NCBI RefSeq assembly: GCF_013340935.1
Contig: NZ_WHOS01000025.1
Span: 1 to 64,000 of the forward strand
Origin: Azospirillum melinis
Lineage (GTDB): Bacteria > Pseudomonadota > Alphaproteobacteria > Azospirillales > Azospirillaceae
Length of the DNA stretch: 64,000 bases
Direction: 5' to 3'
Both the position numbers and the translations under genes were made by a program. The notes under the pieces are model-generated. The model made no database searches. It worked only from the letters and a program-made list of their open reading frames with translations, and was not told the DNA's origin. Below are positions 26,761 to 36,267 of this stretch, in pieces (position 1 is the stretch's first letter; each line of letters begins with the position of its first letter).

Positions 26761-27999
26761 CTAGCCCCGTCCGTCCGCCAGTTCATCGATCCAGGCGAAC
26801 TGGCGCGGCAGGCAGACGGTGTGCAGATCGTGGTTGGCGCGGATGAAGGCGCGGGCCTCAGCGCCCAGCCGGTCGCGCGCCGCCCGGTCCGCCAGCAGAT
26901 CGGCCACGGTGTCGGCAAGTCCGCGATGGTCGAAGAAGTCCACCAGCCGTCCCGTCCGGTCATGCTCGATGACCTCGCGGACCGGAGCGGTATCGCCGGC
27001 GACCACGGCGGCGCCCGCGCTCATCGCCTCCATCACGCTCCAGCTCAGCACGAAGGGATAGGACAGATAGACGTGGACGGAGGAAAGCTGGAGCAGCGGA
27101 ACGAAGTGGTCGTAGGGAATGTTGCCCAGGAAGAACACCCGTGACCAGTCGGCCTCCGGAATGGAGCCGCGCACCTCCTCGATGAAGACATCCCGCCAGC
27201 TTCCCGACGGCGGCGGCGCCCCATAGGTGACCCCGGCCCCGCCGACGATCAGCACATGGGCCCGGGGGCGCCGGGCCAGCAGCCGCGGCAGGGCGCGCAT
27301 GACGCTGTGATACCCGCGATAGGGCTCCAGGGTCCGGTTGACGAAGGTCACCACCTCGTCCGTCCGCGTCAGCGTGAGCGTGCCGTTCAGGGTGGCGCGG
27401 GCGTCGGGGTTCGGGGCCACCGCCCCGGTGTCGATGCCGTCATGAACCACGGTGATGCGGTCGCGGAAGAGGCTGGGAAAGCCGTCGGCCTGCCAGCGGG
27501 TGGGAGACAGGCCGGCGTCGGCGGTCTCGAACTGCAGCAGGTTCGCGGCGTTCTTCAGGCGCAGGCGGCATGGATCGCCAGCATCGCGCACCGGGAATTC
27601 GGGATCGAAGCCGACATCCGCGCCCTCCGCCCGGTAATAATATTCGCAATAGATGCCCAGCCGGGCCTGCGGCCAGACGTCCTTCACGAACAGGCTGTCG
27701 CCCCAGGCGGGATGGGCGACGATCACGTCGGGAACATAGCCCTCCGCCTTCATCGTCAGCGCCCGTTGGAACAGCGCCTCGCCATGGATCGCGTTGGTTT
27801 CGAAGTCAACGGCCCAGGGATGGACGCCGGAGGCCGGTGCCCGTGACGGTGCATAGGAAATCACGGTGACCCCACCCCAGCCGGGCGGCACCTCCATCGT
27901 CCGGCTCAGGGCATGGACCGTGTGCCCGCGCTGCACCAGGCTCGGCGCCAGGGCCTTGAACTGGCCGGGAAAGGCGGGGTGGATGAACAGGATCTTCAT
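26761..27999 (-). CDS. Glycosyltransferase, GT4 family (paralogue of the 10.9-kb gene)
   Basis: This 412-residue GT-B enzyme begins MKILFIHPAFPGQFKAL, the same N-terminal type as the gene at 10871. The two share motifs throughout (EYYYRAEGADVGFDPEFPV, LEPYRGYHSVMRALP, YPFVLSWSVMEAMSAGAAVV). The start at 27999 follows that alignment, and 56 upstream in-frame residues have no counterpart. It lies downstream of an MFS gene on the same strand, with a 164-bp gap. It likely acts on the same or a related surface glycan. Confidence 0.9.
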   Translation of the reverse strand: MKILFIHPAFPGQFKALAPSLVQRGHTVHALSRTMEVPPGWGGVTVISYAPSRAPASGVHPWAVDFETNAIHGEALFQRALTMKAEGYVPDVIVAHPAWGDSLFVKDVWPQARLGIYCEYYYRAEGADVGFDPEFPVRDAGDPCRLRLKNAANLLQFETADAGLSPTRWQADGFPSLFRDRITVVHDGIDTGAVAPNPDARATLNGTLTLTRTDEVVTFVNRTLEPYRGYHSVMRALPRLLARRPRAHVLIVGGAGVTYGAPPPSGSWRDVFIEEVRGSIPEADWSRVFFLGNIPYDHFVPLLQLSSVHVYLSYPFVLSWSVMEAMSAGAAVVAGDTAPVREVIEHDRTGRLVDFFDHRGLADTVADLLADRAARDRLGAEARAFIRANHDLHTVCLPRQFAWIDELADGRG

Positions 28000-28163
28000 G
28001 GAGGGCGTCACGGTCCGGAGGAAGGGGCTGCGGAGGTGGCGATAATGCCACGGCACCGCAGCGAAGCGCCGTCCGAATTTCCCGCATTCGATGTGAGGTG
28101 CCGGGAAACCCGGCCTCCTACGCTTCAGGATCAGGTCTGTTTCGCGCAATCCGATCTGGCTTT

Positions 28164-29420
28164 TCAAGCCGGCGGGGGGCTGGCGGCGACCAGGGTCCGG
28201 CGCATATGGACCGCGGTCAGGAAGCCGACCGCCGCCGCGGCCCCGCCCAGCAGGAAGACACTGCCGTAGCCGGCCCGGTCGGCGAGCAGGCCGGCCACCG
28301 GGCCGGTCAGGCCATAGGCCACGTCCTGGAAGGCGGCGAAGGCGCCGAGCGCCGTCGCCCGCAGATGCGGCTGCACCAGATGCACCACCTCCCGGCCCAT
28401 GGCGGGAAAGACCAGGGAGCAGCCGAGCCCGGTCAGGAAGGCGCCGGCCAGGGCCAGCGTGGGATCGCCGGCGCTCCAGACCAGCAGCTGGCCGACCGCC
28501 TCGACCGCCAGCGACCCCATCGCCACCGGCAGGCCGCCGATGCGGTCCGGCAGATGGCCGAAGGCGAAGCGGACAAGGACGAAGCCGACCCCGAAGGCGG
28601 TCAGGCCGAGCCCGGCGAAGGGCCAGGATTCGTGGACGAAGTGCAGCGAGAAGAAGGCGCCGATGGCGGCGAAGCCGATGCCTTGCAGGCTGACGACGGC
28701 GCCGTGCAGCCAGATCCGGCCGAGCACGCTGCGGAAGGGCGGGCGCTTCGCGCCGGGATGGGCCGCGACCCCCGCCATCGGGCGGATCGCCAGCAGCCCC
28801 AGCGCCGGCAGCAGGGCACCGACCGCCATGGTGCCGGCGAAGCCGATGCCGTCCAGCAGCAGGAGGCCCAGCGGCCCGCCCGCCGCGAAGGCGCCATACA
28901 GCGCCGCCCCGACCAGGGCCAGCACCTTGCCCGAGCGCTGCGGTCCGACGATGCCGATCCCCCAGGCGATCACGCCGACGCCGACGAGGCTCTCGCCCAG
29001 CCCGATCAGCAGGCGCCCGGCCACCAGCACGGCGAACGCCGCCCAGGGGCCGGCCCAGGGCAGGTGCGGCAGCAGGCCGGCGCCGAGCGAGACCAGCCCC
29101 CCCGCGATGTAGAGCGCCAGTCCGCGGGCGACCGCCGGCTTGGCGCCGCCGCCGTCCACGAAATTGCCGGCGAAGCTGCGGGTGAGGATGGTGGCGAGGA
29201 AGGCGCTGCCGACGCCCAGCCCGGCCCAGAAATTGCCCAGTCCCAGGGTCTGGGTCACGAACAGCGGCGTCACCGGAAGGGAGATGGCGACGCAGAGATA
29301 GGAGAGGAACAGGATGGCCGCCAGGACGAACAGGCGGGCCTGGGACCGGTCCGGCGATGTGTCGTGCGAGGGATTTTGCGGCTGGCCGCGTGCCGGATCG
29401 TATGTCGGCTGGGGACGCAT
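28164..29420 (-). CDS. Major facilitator superfamily transporter (YhhS/YfcJ-like)
   Basis: This 418-residue protein has 12 predicted membrane helices in two halves. A short polar N-terminus precedes the first helix (ARLFVLAAILFLSYLCVAISLPVTPLF). The region around GNFWAGLGVGSAFLATILTRSFAGNFVDGGG matches the YhhS/YfcJ group of predicted drug/sugar efflux carriers. ATG 29420 is preceded by GGAG at 6 nt. An upstream ATG (29474) adds 18 residues and has no such site. The substrate is unknown. Confidence 0.88.
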   Translation of the reverse strand: MRPQPTYDPARGQPQNPSHDTSPDRSQARLFVLAAILFLSYLCVAISLPVTPLFVTQTLGLGNFWAGLGVGSAFLATILTRSFAGNFVDGGGAKPAVARGLALYIAGGLVSLGAGLLPHLPWAGPWAAFAVLVAGRLLIGLGESLVGVGVIAWGIGIVGPQRSGKVLALVGAALYGAFAAGGPLGLLLLDGIGFAGTMAVGALLPALGLLAIRPMAGVAAHPGAKRPPFRSVLGRIWLHGAVVSLQGIGFAAIGAFFSLHFVHESWPFAGLGLTAFGVGFVLVRFAFGHLPDRIGGLPVAMGSLAVEAVGQLLVWSAGDPTLALAGAFLTGLGCSLVFPAMGREVVHLVQPHLRATALGAFAAFQDVAYGLTGPVAGLLADRAGYGSVFLLGGAAAAVGFLTAVHMRRTLVAASPPPA

Positions 29421-29656
29421 GGTGTGCTCCACACTGGTCCGCGGTCGACGCGCGTTCCGGACAAGCGAACGCACTCCGACCGCTGGGGATCGTTGAGTGC
29501 GTTGGTTGACGTTGAACGCTTACGGCCAGTGTGACTGACGACTGACAGACAGCTAACCGATCCGACCAAACAGCACAACCCCGAAGACGATGGGGGTATG
29601 GCCGCGGCCAGGCGCTGCCGGCACAGCTTGGCCCAGCGGGTGTTTCAGCGGGTGTT

Positions 29657-30703
29657 TCAGCGGCTCTTGCGGTCGGGCTTCGCCGTGGAGGGCGCCATGG
29701 AGGGCAGCATCAGATCGATCACCAGACGGTGGCCGCGGTCCTTTTCGGGGGCCAGGGTGGAGACGGCGAGAAGCCGGACCGCTTCGCCTTTGGCGTCCCC
29801 CCTGCCATCCCCCTTGCCGTCGCTTCCGCCATCCTCGTCGCTGAACAGCAGGCGGGTGCCGCTGCCGGTGCGCTCCGCCCGGTAGCCCAGCGCCGTCGCC
29901 GGCAGGCGGCCCGCCGCCGGGGCCTGCCACTGCGTGCCGGGAAGCGTCATCTCCAGCCGGCCGTCGGGGCGGCGCACCGGCGTTTCGAAGCGCGGCTCCT
30001 GGTCGAAATCCATCACGACGCGCAGCCCGTCGCCGCCGTTGGCGGTGCGGATGCGCTCCACATGGCGGGGAGCCGCGGTGCTTGCCACGGTCTGGATCGG
30101 GTTCGGGGTCGAGGTCGGGCGGGCGGGCGCGTCGGGGACCGGCTTGACGCCGGGGCGCAGGATTTCCACCGCCGGTTCCGTCCGTGGGGCGGCGTCCTGC
30201 GGTTCGGGCTTCGCCGCCGGCAGCGGGGCAGCCGGGACGGAGGCGGGAGACGGAGCCGGTTGGGCCGGAGCTACTTGGACGGGAGCCGTCTGGACCGGAG
30301 CCGGCTGGCTTGCGGCGGGCGGTGCCTCCGCCGGCTTCTTCACCTGCTCCACAAAGCCGCCGCGGCGGCCTTCCGCGCGGCCCTGCTGGACATAATGGGC
30401 GTAGCCGCTGGAGAGCTGCCCGCTGCGGACGGCGGCGGCGACGTCGGGATTGGCGGCCAGATAGGCGCGTTCCCGCCAGCCGGTCGGCTGCGCCGTGGCG
30501 GTGTCCACGTCCGCGGGGCGGCGCCAGCTGGACAGCAGCGACGGCATCGACCCGTACAGGCCCAGCCCCTCCACCGCCAGCGACAGCCAGAAGGGCGTCA
30601 GCAGCAGGATCAGAAGGCGCAGGAGCTGGGGAATCGGCGACAAGGCGGCTTTTTCCGGCGTAGGGAAAACGGCGCCGGTCCCGCTGGCCCGGCTGTCCTG
30701 CAT
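29657..30703 (-). CDS. Membrane-anchored protein with one YLAANPDV repeat and an AMIN-like C-terminus
   Basis: This 348-residue protein starts at ATG 30703, with GGGAG 5 nt upstream. One hydrophobic helix (LLRLLILLLTPFWLSLAVEG, about residues 27-46) would anchor it in the inner membrane. A single copy of the window's recurrent repeat follows (RAYLAANPDVAAAV ... HYVQQGRAEGR, about 78-115). A long Pro/Ala linker (about 120-215) precedes a beta-rich end (LRVVMDFDQEPRF ... HRLVIDLML) resembling AMIN domains, which bind cell wall or outer-membrane structures. It is divergent from the second type I secretion operon. Its role is inferred only from context. A 12-bp tandem repeat spans the stop codon (29637-29660). 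Confidence 0.75.
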   Translation of the reverse strand: MQDSRASGTGAVFPTPEKAALSPIPQLLRLLILLLTPFWLSLAVEGLGLYGSMPSLLSSWRRPADVDTATAQPTGWRERAYLAANPDVAAAVRSGQLSSGYAHYVQQGRAEGRRGGFVEQVKKPAEAPPAASQPAPVQTAPVQVAPAQPAPSPASVPAAPLPAAKPEPQDAAPRTEPAVEILRPGVKPVPDAPARPTSTPNPIQTVASTAAPRHVERIRTANGGDGLRVVMDFDQEPRFETPVRRPDGRLEMTLPGTQWQAPAAGRLPATALGYRAERTGSGTRLLFSDEDGGSDGKGDGRGDAKGEAVRLLAVSTLAPEKDRGHRLVIDLMLPSMAPSTAKPDRKSR

Positions 30704-30930
30704 GCCTACTCCCAAGCACTGCACCGGGTCTAGAAAAAGCAGCCTGTCGAGGCGGACCATAGGGGAAACCCCGGAAGAGCGTCCGGTGGCCCTTCGGCTC
30801 CCTCCCTTCGAACACCGACGATGCGGGGTACCCCATCGTTCGGGTGGCCGCGCGGGGACCCGATGCTCACCTTCGGTTGGCCGCAGCCGTTCGGCGCCAC
30901 CCCTTAGAGTTTCGGAACCGGGAAGCCTTC
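30704..30930. promoter_or_regulatory. Divergent promoter region between the repeat-bearing membrane protein and the T1SS operon
   Basis: This 227-bp gap must carry both promoters. No clear consensus or long palindrome stands out. Its shared position implies joint control of the secretion operon and the membrane protein. Confidence 0.4.
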
Positions 30931-33204
30931 ATGGAACAGATGCGAGACGGATCGCCGGCCGATCCGGTGCGGGACCCCTCCTCCCCTCCCCCTGGCGCCC
31001 AAACAGGTCCAAGCCCCGGCCCCAATCCTGGCCCCAATTCCGGACCCCGTCTCGATCCCGGCATCGCCGGGCTGGTGTCGGCGCTGCGCATCCTCGGCAT
31101 TCCGGCCGATTATGACGGCGTGCGCCATGCCTGCGGCGGCGAATCTCCCGACCTGACCGGGCTGGTCCGCCAGGCCCACCGGCTGGGGGCCAAGGCCCGG
31201 GTGGTGAAGACCAAGTGGGAACGGCTGGAGCGCACGCCGTTGCCGGCGCTGGTTCCCGGCCCCGACGGCGGATTTCTGGTGCTGGCCAAGGCCGGCGGCG
31301 ACCGTGTGCTGGTGCATGACGCGGCGACCAACCAGACCCGCATCCTCGACCGCGAGGGCTTCGAGCCGCTGTGGACCGGCCGTCTGATCTGCCTCGGCCG
31401 CAAGGGCACCATGGGCATGGGCCAGCCGCGCTTCGACGCCCGCTGGTTCGGCGCGGTCGCCTGGAAATACCGCGGCATCCTGGGCGAGGTGCTGCTCGCC
31501 TCCTTCTTCATCCAGCTGTTCGCGCTGGTGACGCCGCTGTTCTTCCAGGTGGTGGTCGACAAGGTGGTGGTGCACCGCAGCCTGGGCACGCTCGACGTGC
31601 TGATGGCCGGCATGCTGGCCGTCATCCTGTTCGAGGCGGTGCTGGGGGGCCTGCGCACCTACACCTTCGCCCACACCGCCAACCGTCTGGACGTGGAGCT
31701 GGGGGCCAAGCTGTACCAGCGGCTGCTGTCGCTCCCCATGGGCTATTTCGCATCGCGCCGGGTCGGCGACAGCGTCGCCCGCGTGCGCGAGCTGGAGACG
31801 ATCCGCAACTTCATGACCAGCTCCACCATCACGCTGGTGCTGGACCTGCTGTTCACCGTGGTCTTCCTGGGCGTCATGCTGGTCTACAGCCCGATGCTGA
31901 CGGCGATCGTCGCGGCCTCCTTCCCCGTCTACGTCGCCATCAGCTTGGTGGCGACGCCGATCCTGCGCCGCCGGCTGGACGAGAAGTTCGCCCGCGGCGC
32001 CGAGAACCACAGCTTCCTGGTCGAGACGGTGTCGAGCATCGAGACGGTCAAGGCCATGGCGGTCGAGCCGCGCATGCAGCGCCGCTGGGAGGACCAGCTG
32101 TCGGGCTATGTCCGCGCCGGCTTCCGCGCCGGCAACCTGAACAACGTCGCCAGCCAGTCGGTGCAGTTCGTCTCCAAGATCTCGACCATGCTGGTGCTGT
32201 GGCTGGGGGCCAAGCTGGTGATCGAGGGCAGCCTGACGGTTGGCGAGCTGGTGGCCTTCAACATGTTCGCCGGCCGCGTCGTCCAGCCGGTGCTGCGCAT
32301 CGCCCAGCTCTGGCAGGACTTCCAGCAGGTGCGGCTGTCGATGCACCGCATCGGCGACATCCTGAACACGGCACCCGAGCCGCTGCAGAGCGCCGGCCGC
32401 GCCGCCATGCCGGCGATCAAGGGCGACCTCAGCTTCGACCACGTCACCTTCCGCTACCGCCACGATGGGCCGGAGACGCTGAGCGACGTGTCGCTGCATG
32501 TCCCGGCCGGGCAGGTGGTCGGCATCGTCGGCACGTCCGGCTCGGGCAAGAGCACGCTGGCCAAGCTGCTCCAGCGCTTCCATGTGCCGGAGCGTGGGCG
32601 GGTGATGGTGGACGGCACCGACCTCTCCACCGCCGACGCGGTGTGGCTGCGCCGGCAGATCGGCGTGGTGTTGCAGGACAATGTCCTGTTCTCGGGCACC
32701 ATCCGCGAGAATATCGCGCTGACCGACCCGACCATGGACATGGCCCGCGTCGTCGCCGCGGCGAAGCTGGCCGGCGCCCACGACTTCGTCGTCGAGCTGC
32801 CCGACGGCTACGACACGGTGGTGGGAGAGCGCGGCGCCAGCCTGTCGGGCGGGCAGCGGCAGCGCATCGCCATCGCCCGCGCGCTGGTCACCAACCCGCG
32901 CATCCTGATCTTCGACGAGGCGACCTCCGCCCTCGACCATGAATCCGAACGGATCATCCAGGCCAACATGCGCCGCATCTGCGCCGGCCGCACCGTGCTG
33001 ATCATCGCCCACCGCCTGTCGACCGTCGCCATCGCCGACCGCATCGTCACTGTGGAGCGCGGCCGCATCGTCGAGGACGGCGCGCCCGACGAGCTTCTGC
33101 GCCGCGGCGGGCGTTACGCCACGCTGTTCCGCGGCCAGATGGGCCAGCTTCCGGGCAGCGCCCCGCCCGCGGACGGGCTGATCGAACAGCGGGCTGCGGG
33201 CTGA
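30931..33204 (+). CDS. HlyB-like type I secretion ABC transporter with inactive C39-like domain
   Basis: This 757-residue protein has a proline-rich N-terminus (residues 1-40) and a C39-like domain (about 43-170) lacking the catalytic Cys: the segment reads GLVSALRILGIPADYDG, as in HlyB-type substrate-binding domains. The membrane domain (about 190-480) contains the segment FALVTPLFFQVVVDKVVVH typical of LapB/HlyB transporters. ATPase motifs are Walker A GTSGSGKST (534), LSGGQRQR (about 638) and ILIFDE (about 658). It is followed directly by its HlyD partner. Signal-less substrates are encoded nearby (subtilase, beta-helix protein, RTX proteins). No outer-membrane TolC gene is present. Confidence 0.93.
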   Translation: MEQMRDGSPADPVRDPSSPPPGAQTGPSPGPNPGPNSGPRLDPGIAGLVSALRILGIPADYDGVRHACGGESPDLTGLVRQAHRLGAKARVVKTKWERLERTPLPALVPGPDGGFLVLAKAGGDRVLVHDAATNQTRILDREGFEPLWTGRLICLGRKGTMGMGQPRFDARWFGAVAWKYRGILGEVLLASFFIQLFALVTPLFFQVVVDKVVVHRSLGTLDVLMAGMLAVILFEAVLGGLRTYTFAHTANRLDVELGAKLYQRLLSLPMGYFASRRVGDSVARVRELETIRNFMTSSTITLVLDLLFTVVFLGVMLVYSPMLTAIVAASFPVYVAISLVATPILRRRLDEKFARGAENHSFLVETVSSIETVKAMAVEPRMQRRWEDQLSGYVRAGFRAGNLNNVASQSVQFVSKISTMLVLWLGAKLVIEGSLTVGELVAFNMFAGRVVQPVLRIAQLWQDFQQVRLSMHRIGDILNTAPEPLQSAGRAAMPAIKGDLSFDHVTFRYRHDGPETLSDVSLHVPAGQVVGIVGTSGSGKSTLAKLLQRFHVPERGRVMVDGTDLSTADAVWLRRQIGVVLQDNVLFSGTIRENIALTDPTMDMARVVAAAKLAGAHDFVVELPDGYDTVVGERGASLSGGQRQRIAIARALVTNPRILIFDEATSALDHESERIIQANMRRICAGRTVLIIAHRLSTVAIADRIVTVERGRIVEDGAPDELLRRGGRYATLFRGQMGQLPGSAPPADGLIEQRAAG

Positions 33205-33219
33205 GGGGGAATGAACGCC

Positions 33220-34734
33220 ATGAGCAAGACGACCGCCGCGGTGCAGACCACCCCTGCCGGAACGGCCCCTCTTCCCACCCCTCCCGGCATCAAGCCGCCA
33301 GCCAACGCGCCGGGCACCCCCGGCGGGCCCCGTCCGCCCACCAAACTCCAGGGCCGGCCGCAGAAGCGCCGCCGCGACGAGATGGATTTCCTGCCCGACG
33401 CGCTGGAGATCCTGGAGCGTCCGCCCTCCCCCACCGCGCGCACCTTCACCGCGGTCATCATGCTGGCCTTCACCGCCGCCTGCGCCTGGGCATGGTTCGG
33501 CCATGTCGACGTGGTGGCGGTGGCGCAGGGCCGGGTGGTGCCGAGCGGCCGGACCAAGACCATCCAGCCGATGCAGACCGGCGTCGTCCGCTCCATCGCC
33601 GTCGAGGACGGCCAGCTGGTCAAGGCCGGCCAGACCCTGATCGAACTCGACCCGACCGAGGCGGTGGCCGACCGCGGCCGCATCCGCTCCGACCTGTCGG
33701 CGGCGAAGGCCGAGGCGGCGCGGCTGCGGGCGGCGCTGGAGGTGGTGAACGGCAACCCCGACGCCGAATTCGCCGCCCCGGCCGGCCTGTCGCCCGAACT
33801 GGCGCGGATGCAGGGCCAGCTCCTCGCCAGCCAGATCGCCGAGCAGCGCGCCAAGCTGGCGGCACTGGACCGCGAACAGGCCCGGCGCGAGGCCGACCGT
33901 GCCACCGTGGTGCAGACCATCGCCAAGCTGAACGCCACCCTGCCGCTGATCCGCGAGCGGGCTGAGGCGCTGTACGACCTGTCGAAGCGCGGCACCTCGT
34001 CCCGCTTCCAGTATCTCCAGCTTCAGCAGGATCTGGTCGGGCAGGAGCAGGAGCTTCTGGTCCAGAAGATCAAGCTGACGGAGGCCGACGCCTCCATCGC
34101 CGCCACCGCCGAGCAGCGCCGCCAGACCGAGGCCGAGTTCCGCCGCCAGCTCTACACCAACCTCGCCGAGGCCGAGCGCAAGGCCGCCTCGCTGGAGCAG
34201 GAGCTTGCCAAGGCCGACCAGCAGGTCGGGCTGCTGCGGTTGACCGCTCCGGTGGACGGCTATGTCCAGCAGCTGGCCGTGCACACGGTGGGCGGTGTCG
34301 TGACCACCGCCCAGCCGGTGATGGTCATCGTGCCGGAGGACAGCCGGTTGGAGGTCGAGGCCTTCATCCCCAACAAGGACATCGGCTTCGTCCAGACCGG
34401 CCAGGTGGCCGAGGTGAAGGTGGAGGCCTTCTCCTTCACCAAGTACGGCCTGATCCCCGGCCGCGTCGCCTCGCTGTCCAGCGATGCCGTGCAACAGCAG
34501 CAGCAAACCGACAAGGGGACGGACAAGAGCGCGGCGAAGACGCCGGAGGCCGGGTCGGTCTATGCCGCCCGCATCGCGCTGGACCGCGACACGCTGGACG
34601 TCGACGGCAAGCAGACGCGGTTGCAGCCGGGCATGACGGTCAGCGCCGAGATCAAGACCGGCCGCCGCCGCATCGCCGACTACCTGCTCTCCCCCCTCTC
34701 GCGCAGCGCCCAGGAGGCCATGCACGAGCGGTAA
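33220..34734 (+). CDS. HlyD-family type I secretion membrane-fusion protein
   Basis: This adaptor of about 504 residues has a long cytoplasmic Pro-rich N-terminus (to about residue 68), one membrane helix (FTAVIMLAFTAACAWAWF), a biotinyl-lipoyl half-motif (about 115-140), a long coiled coil (about 160-335) and a C-terminal beta-barrel that includes LTAPVDGYVQQLAVHTVGGVV. It would bridge the ABC transporter and a TolC-like channel. AGGGGG ends 10 nt before ATG 33220. ATG 33211 abuts the same site and is less likely. The gap from the ABC gene is 15 bp. Confidence 0.93.
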   Translation: MSKTTAAVQTTPAGTAPLPTPPGIKPPANAPGTPGGPRPPTKLQGRPQKRRRDEMDFLPDALEILERPPSPTARTFTAVIMLAFTAACAWAWFGHVDVVAVAQGRVVPSGRTKTIQPMQTGVVRSIAVEDGQLVKAGQTLIELDPTEAVADRGRIRSDLSAAKAEAARLRAALEVVNGNPDAEFAAPAGLSPELARMQGQLLASQIAEQRAKLAALDREQARREADRATVVQTIAKLNATLPLIRERAEALYDLSKRGTSSRFQYLQLQQDLVGQEQELLVQKIKLTEADASIAATAEQRRQTEAEFRRQLYTNLAEAERKAASLEQELAKADQQVGLLRLTAPVDGYVQQLAVHTVGGVVTTAQPVMVIVPEDSRLEVEAFIPNKDIGFVQTGQVAEVKVEAFSFTKYGLIPGRVASLSSDAVQQQQQTDKGTDKSAAKTPEAGSVYAARIALDRDTLDVDGKQTRLQPGMTVSAEIKTGRRRIADYLLSPLSRSAQEAMHER

Positions 34735-34747
34735 TCTCTCCTCCCGG

Positions 34748-34785
34748 AGGAGCAGCGCCCCCTCGGTGAGAGGAACGCTGCTCCT
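34748..34785. terminator. Bidirectional hairpin between convergent hlyD-like and subtilase genes
   Basis: AGGAGCAGCG (34748-34757) pairs exactly with CGCTGCTCCT (34776-34785). An inner stem CCTC/GAGG (34761-34764 with 34770-34773) can extend it. It sits 14 bp after one stop codon and 13 bp before the other. There is no long T-run on either side. Confidence 0.7.
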
Positions 34786-34797
34786 GTACGGGTCCCG

Positions 34798-36267
34798 TTA
34801 CGCCGCCATCCCATGCGCCATGTCGTGCGCGTCGTGCCAAGCGTGCAGACCATGGTCGGCATACTGGAAGGCCGGGAGCAGGTCCGGCGTCCAGCCGGCG
34901 ACATCCGCCGTCTCGTACGCGTCCGTCCCGTATGTGGCCGCATTGGCTGACACGGCGTGGCCCAGCAGGTCGCCGGCCTGAAGCTCCGCCACCTGCGCCT
35001 GCGCGGGGGCCTGCACCCCGAACAGGCTCTTGTCGGCGGCGACCACCAGCGTGCCGTTCCACCACAGGCCGCTCTGGCCCTTGACCACGTCGTGCCCGTC
35101 GAGCGCGCCCTTGTCGTAGGTCACCGCGGCATCGGTGGCGGCATAGCTGTGGCCGTTGACGCTGACGCTGTTGACGAACAGGTTGCGGTCCTGGCCGCCG
35201 GCAAAGCCGTCATTGTCGTACTGGATCTGCACCTTGTGGGCGCTGTCGGCCGACACGGTGGCGGTGAAGGCGTAGGTCTTGGCCGCGGTGCCCACCGTGG
35301 CGCTGCCGACAGCCTGACCGTCGACCAGCAGGGTGAAATGGGCGTTCACCCCGGCCGCCGCCGTGCCCTTGGCGTTGACCAGGATGGCGGCGGCGGTGGT
35401 GGCCGGAGCGCCGGGGTGTGTGGGATCCGGCACCGTCGGCGTCGCCGTCGTGCCATAGAGCTGGCCGATCTTCGCCAGCAGCGCCTGGGTGTTGAGGTCG
35501 GTGTAGCCGGTGCCGGCAATCGGCGTGCCGGTCTGCCTGGCCAGCGACAGGAACTCGTCCTGGGTCAGGGCGCTGCCGCGCAGCGCGATGGCCTCCTGCT
35601 GGGCGAGCGCCACCGCGGCGGTCACCGAGGGCGCGGAGAAGGAGGAGCCGTTGGCCGTCACCGTCCGCCCGGCCAGATCGGTCAACCGGATGTCGGTGCC
35701 GTCGGCGCAGAGGTCGGTGATGCCCGGATTGCGCTGGGCCCAGCCCGGCATGGTGCCGTCGCCGCCCGATGCGCTGACGCAGATGGTGTTGTGGTCGGCG
35801 GCGAAATAGGACACGTCGGTCGCCGTCCCGTTCTGCCCGGCATTGCCGGCGGCGGCCGACACCAGCACCCGCTTGGCGGCGAGGCTCGCCAGCTCGTCCG
35901 ACAGCAGGGTCGTCATCTCCGACGTGGCGGAGCCGCCGGCCAGCGACAGGTTGACGCCGACGACGTTGTAGTCGGACGCATGGGCGACGACCCATTGCAG
36001 AGCCTGCTCGATGGCCGAACCCGACGCGGTGGAGGTGTTGTCCGGGATCACCTTCAGCGCGACGATGTTGAGGTCCGGCGCCTGCGACAGGATGCTGGAG
36101 GTCACCAGAGCGCCATGGGTGTCGGCGTTGGGATTGCGGGCATCGGCGTCGTTGTTTGCATAGTCGTGCTGATAGACGATGCGCGAGGCGGCTTCCCAGG
36201 TCGGCGACCAGCCGCTGTCGATGACGACGACCGTCTCTCCCCGGCCGGTATAGGTGCTGTTCGCCAT
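34798..36267 (-). CDS. Subtilisin-like serine protease (S8) with CBM60-like C-terminal domain, no signal peptide
   Basis: This 489-residue protease has the S8 triad Asp17 (VVVIDSGW), His51 (DTHGALV) and Ser209 (GSSFSAP), with oxyanion Asn142. It has neither a Sec signal nor an inhibitory propeptide, which points to type I secretion by the operon facing it. Residues about 300-430 (VNAKGTAAAGVNAHFTLLVD ... DNDGFAGGQDRNLFVNSV) match calcium-dependent CBM60-type carbohydrate-binding modules. The His/Asp-rich end (HDAHDMAHGMAA) is odd. It may process secreted adhesins or degrade glycoproteins at the cell surface. Confidence 0.88.
   Translation of the reverse strand: MANSTYTGRGETVVVIDSGWSPTWEAASRIVYQHDYANNDADARNPNADTHGALVTSSILSQAPDLNIVALKVIPDNTSTASGSAIEQALQWVVAHASDYNVVGVNLSLAGGSATSEMTTLLSDELASLAAKRVLVSAAAGNAGQNGTATDVSYFAADHNTICVSASGGDGTMPGWAQRNPGITDLCADGTDIRLTDLAGRTVTANGSSFSAPSVTAAVALAQQEAIALRGSALTQDEFLSLARQTGTPIAGTGYTDLNTQALLAKIGQLYGTTATPTVPDPTHPGAPATTAAAILVNAKGTAAAGVNAHFTLLVDGQAVGSATVGTAAKTYAFTATVSADSAHKVQIQYDNDGFAGGQDRNLFVNSVSVNGHSYAATDAAVTYDKGALDGHDVVKGQSGLWWNGTLVVAADKSLFGVQAPAQAQVAELQAGDLLGHAVSANAATYGTDAYETADVAGWTPDLLPAFQYADHGLHAWHDAHDMAHGMAA

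Noticed and set aside
29637..29660. A 12-bp tandem repeat (GGGTGTTTCAGC) considered as a regulatory or phase-variable tract
   Set aside because: It has only two copies, lies at a stop codon, and does not alter the frame since 12 is a multiple of three.
30904..34725. A 1273-codon open frame antisense to the ABC/HlyD operon
   Set aside because: The opposite strand carries complete Walker and membrane-fusion motifs. The antisense product has no recognisable features.
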